Positions 15,889 through 17,333 of a stretch of 17,333 nt of DNA are shown here, piece by piece. The stretch covers positions 1 through 17,333 of the forward strand of contig JAGHBG010000032.1 of assembly GCA_021161105.1 (NCBI GenBank). The letters run 5' to 3'. The notes under the pieces were generated by a model, which was not told the origin of the DNA, did no database searches, and saw nothing but the letters and a program-made list of their open reading frames with translations. Source of the stretch: Thermotogaceae bacterium. Lineage in GTDB: Bacteria; Thermotogota; Thermotogae; Thermotogales; Thermotogaceae. The translations under genes were made by a program, and so were the position numbers. Numbering within the stretch: position 1 is the stretch's first letter; each line of letters opens with the position of its first letter.

Positions 15889-16772
15889 TCTATCACCTCG
15901 CTCCGCTCCGCTACCCTAAGCTTTGCACTTCGTGAGCGTGGATTCCTCCTTATTTCCTCATACGTGGGAGTAACAGGTTTTTTAGTTAATGGCTTCAGGC
16001 ATTTAGAACTTCTAAAAAAGTTTTTAACAATCCTGTCTTCGAGAGAATGGAAAGAGATAACGCCTATTCTTCCACCAGGTTTTAAAGCTTTTTCTGAAGC
16101 TTCCATAAGCTTTTGAATATTTGCAAGTTCCTGATTAACCTCTATTCTTATAGCTTGAAATGTTCTTGTTGCAAAATGTCTTTTCCTTGTTCTTAAAGCC
16201 TTTGGAGGAATAGATTTTCTGATTACCTCAACAAGTTCAAAAGTAGTATTTATTGGACGATTCAAGACAATATTTCTTGCGATTTTTTTTGCAAAAGGTT
16301 CTTCTCCATATTTTTTTATTATTTCATAAAGTTTGAACTCAGGATAGCGATTGACAACATCCCATGCAGTTACATTACCAGAGGGATCCATCCTCATATC
16401 TAAAGGAGAATCGTGAAGGTAGGAAAAGCCTCTGTTCACATCAACAAGTTGCAGGCTGGATAAACCAAGATCAGCTATAATGCCATCAACTCTCTCAAAA
16501 CCAGCCTCTTCAATTTTTTCGAGCAAATTCACATAAGATTCGTTAAATATTCTAACTCTCCGCTCATAGCCCATCCAAAAAATCTTCCTCTCCGCTACTG
16601 ACAGAGCAATTGGGTCCACTTCAAAAGCTAATACAAAACAACTCTCACATTTACCCAGGATGGCTAATGTATGTCCTCCTGCTCCCAATGTGCAATCAAC
16701 ATAAACTCTATTTCCTTTCGGTCCTAAATAGTATAAAATCTCATCAGATAAAACAGGAATATGCTCTGCCAT
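15885..16772 (-). CDS. rsmH: 16S rRNA (cytosine1402-N4)-methyltransferase
   Basis: RsmH (MraW), 295 aa, N4-methylates C1402 of 16S rRNA in the decoding centre using S-adenosylmethionine. Signatures: HIPVLSDEILYYL (4-16), the SAM-binding YVDCTLGAGGHT (24-35), FEVDPIAL with the acidic SAM ligand (50-57), IIADLGLSSLQL (97-108), GFSYLHDSPLDMRMDP, the helical RHFATRTFQAIRIEVNQEL, and ISFHSLEDRIVKNFF near 240-254. It is normally the second gene of dcw clusters after mraZ; no mraZ is found upstream here. The ATG has GGAGCGA eight bases upstream. It overlaps ftsL by four bases. Confidence 0.97.
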   Translation of the reverse strand: MAEHIPVLSDEILYYLGPKGNRVYVDCTLGAGGHTLAILGKCESCFVLAFEVDPIALSVAERKIFWMGYERRVRIFNESYVNLLEKIEEAGFERVDGIIADLGLSSLQLVDVNRGFSYLHDSPLDMRMDPSGNVTAWDVVNRYPEFKLYEIIKKYGEEPFAKKIARNIVLNRPINTTFELVEVIRKSIPPKALRTRKRHFATRTFQAIRIEVNQELANIQKLMEASEKALKPGGRIGVISFHSLEDRIVKNFFRSSKCLKPLTKKPVTPTYEEIRRNPRSRSAKLRVAERSEVIE

Positions 16773-16798
16773 AACATACTTCGCTCCGCTATAGTTGA

Positions 16799-16804
16799 AT
16801 TATA
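16799..16804 (-). promoter_or_regulatory. -10 box of the rsmH-ftsL-ftsI unit
   Basis: A perfect TATAAT on the minus strand, 26 bases upstream of the rsmH ATG. The matching -35 region is poor (TTTTAA or TTTAAT at 17-18 bases). The implied leader is about 20 bases and contains only the ribosome binding site. Confidence 0.45.
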
Positions 16805-16840
16805 TTCTTGTATTTGCTATTATTAAAACGAAATTCACTA

Positions 16841-16863
16841 TGAGAAAAACCTCTATTTTCTCA
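16841..16863. promoter_or_regulatory. inverted repeat upstream of rsmH (possible operator or hairpin)
   Basis: TGAGAAAA (16841-16848) and TTTTCTCA (16856-16863) form a perfect 8-base inverted repeat with a 7-base spacer. It stands about 20 bases upstream of the expected -35 of the minus-strand rsmH promoter. No T-run follows it on either strand, so it is not a standard intrinsic terminator. Confidence 0.4.
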
Positions 16864-16893
16864 GTAAAGAAGCTAAATAAACTTAAGTCCTAT

Positions 16894-16907
16894 TTTTGTA
16901 TACAAAA
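16894..16907. promoter_or_regulatory. perfect 14-base palindrome between rsmH and rdgB
   Basis: TTTTGTATACAAAA is a full two-fold symmetric site in the divergent rsmH/rdgB intergenic region, close to and upstream of the likely rdgB promoter. It has the form of a dimeric repressor or activator site. No regulator gene is in the window to pair with it. Confidence 0.4.
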
Positions 16908-16912
16908 GTATA

Positions 16913-16941
16913 TTAGAATAAAGAGATTTTTTCATTATAAA
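16913..16941 (+). promoter_or_regulatory. weak candidate promoter for rdgB
   Basis: TTAGAA (16913-16918) and TATAAA (16936-16941) are separated by 17 bases, giving an expected transcript start about 35-40 bases before the rdgB TTG. The -35 match is poor and the region is very AT-rich, so chance is a real possibility. Confidence 0.3.
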
Positions 16942-16984
16942 GAGAAGTAAGATAATCCCACTTTACGACTGTGGAGGGATCAAA

Positions 16985-17333
16985 TTGGAAATAATCCTTG
17001 CAACAAAAAATTTACACAAAATTGAAGAATTGAAGAAGATAGTTCCAGAGAATGTTAAAGTGGTGGGTCTGCCAAAAGAAATCTCCACAGCACCAGAATA
17101 TGGAGAAAATTTTTTGGAAAATGCAATATATAAAGCGTTGTGGTATATGAAAGTAACTAAAAAACCTGTTGTTGCAGATGATTCTGGTCTTGAAATAGAC
17201 GCTTTGAAGGGATTTCCAGGTGTGTTCTCTTCAAGATTTATGGAAGGTGAGAATTATAGAAAGAAGATGGAAAAAATTTTAAAAATGCTTGATGGTGAAA
17301 AGAACAGAAAAGCAAGATTTGTTTGCCAGGCGG
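16985..17333 (+). CDS. rdgB: XTP/dITP diphosphatase RdgB/HAM1, 3' end cut by the window
   Basis: The first 116 residues of the RdgB/Ham1 non-canonical purine NTP pyrophosphatase, which removes dITP/XTP from the nucleotide pool before it enters DNA. Visible: LATKNLHKIEELK (5-17, the T/SxNxxK nucleotide loop), YGENFLENAIYKA (39-51, with metal-ligand Glu), VVADDSGLEIDAL (62-74, catalytic Asp pair) and FPGVFSSRF (77-85). The reading frame is open to the right edge with no stop, so the remaining third or so lies outside. The start is TTG at 16985, preceded by GTGGAGGGATC with good spacing; no ATG or GTG is nearer the family's N-terminus. Confidence 0.95.
   Translation, partial: MEIILATKNLHKIEELKKIVPENVKVVGLPKEISTAPEYGENFLENAIYKALWYMKVTKKPVVADDSGLEIDALKGFPGVFSSRFMEGENYRKKMEKILKMLDGEKNRKARFVCQA

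Noticed and set aside
15898..16790. Ten-base repeat TCGCTCCGCT at 15898-15907 and 16781-16790, just upstream of the ftsL and rsmH ribosome binding regions
   Set aside because: Ten bases with no shared flanks; the first copy is coding sequence of the rsmH C-terminus. Coincidence is the simplest reading.
1..17333. CRISPR arrays, tRNA or rRNA genes, transposases, phage genes, toxin-antitoxin pairs
   Set aside because: None seen: there are no regularly spaced repeats, no cloverleaf-like intergenic stretch, and nearly all sequence is accounted for by core genes.

Overview
The window reads as an AT-rich bacterial chromosome, most likely a thermophile of the phylum Thermotogota. This rests on recognising the protein families and their combination, on Lys/Glu/Ile-rich proteins, on very tight gene packing with strong GGAGG-type ribosome binding sites, and on frequent GTG/TTG starts. 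No marker in the window fixes the genus. Nearly all the DNA is coding: no gap exceeds about 215 bases, and no tRNA, rRNA, CRISPR array, insertion sequence or prophage is visible.

Layout, left to right. (1) 10-927, minus: a secreted NMT1/SsuA-like solute-binding protein, probably first gene of an ABC importer operon that continues off the left edge. (2) 1133-2932, plus: a stand-alone B12-binding/radical SAM protein of the TIGR03960 type, divergent from gene 1. The two promoters lie almost back to back, and a palindrome and a short upstream reading frame precede gene 2. (3) 2915-6167, minus: a three-gene, translationally coupled unit, MFS transporter - deoxynucleoside kinase - secreted beta-barrel-like protein. 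The kinase has its P-loop upstream of every ATG/GTG/TTG in frame and appears to start at CTG. (4) 6277-11687, minus: a compact seven-gene unit in transcription order DUF2007 - gcvT - rnhB - PiT phosphate transporter - DUF47/PhoU-like - mazG - parvulin-type PPIase. (5) 11764-13827, plus: ligA, divergent from unit 4. (6) 13824-16772, minus: a short division/cell-wall cluster rsmH - ftsL - ftsI-like, ending tail to tail on ligA. (7) 16985 to the right edge, plus: the 5' part of rdgB, divergent from rsmH across a 212-base region with two good inverted repeats.

How the genes fit together. The PiT permease and the DUF47 protein form a recognised phosphate-uptake pair. MazG and RdgB are nucleotide-pool cleaning enzymes, and RNase HII and LigA act in ribonucleotide removal and nick sealing, so genome and nucleotide-pool upkeep is a theme, although these genes sit in different transcription units. 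The MFS-kinase-barrel unit could be a nucleoside uptake and trapping module; this is inference from gene order only. RsmH, FtsL and the PASTA-bearing transpeptidase are the start of a classic dcw cluster cut off after ftsI. I see mostly core genes, and no clear new defence or mobile system. The most unusual observation is the non-canonical start of the kinase gene.
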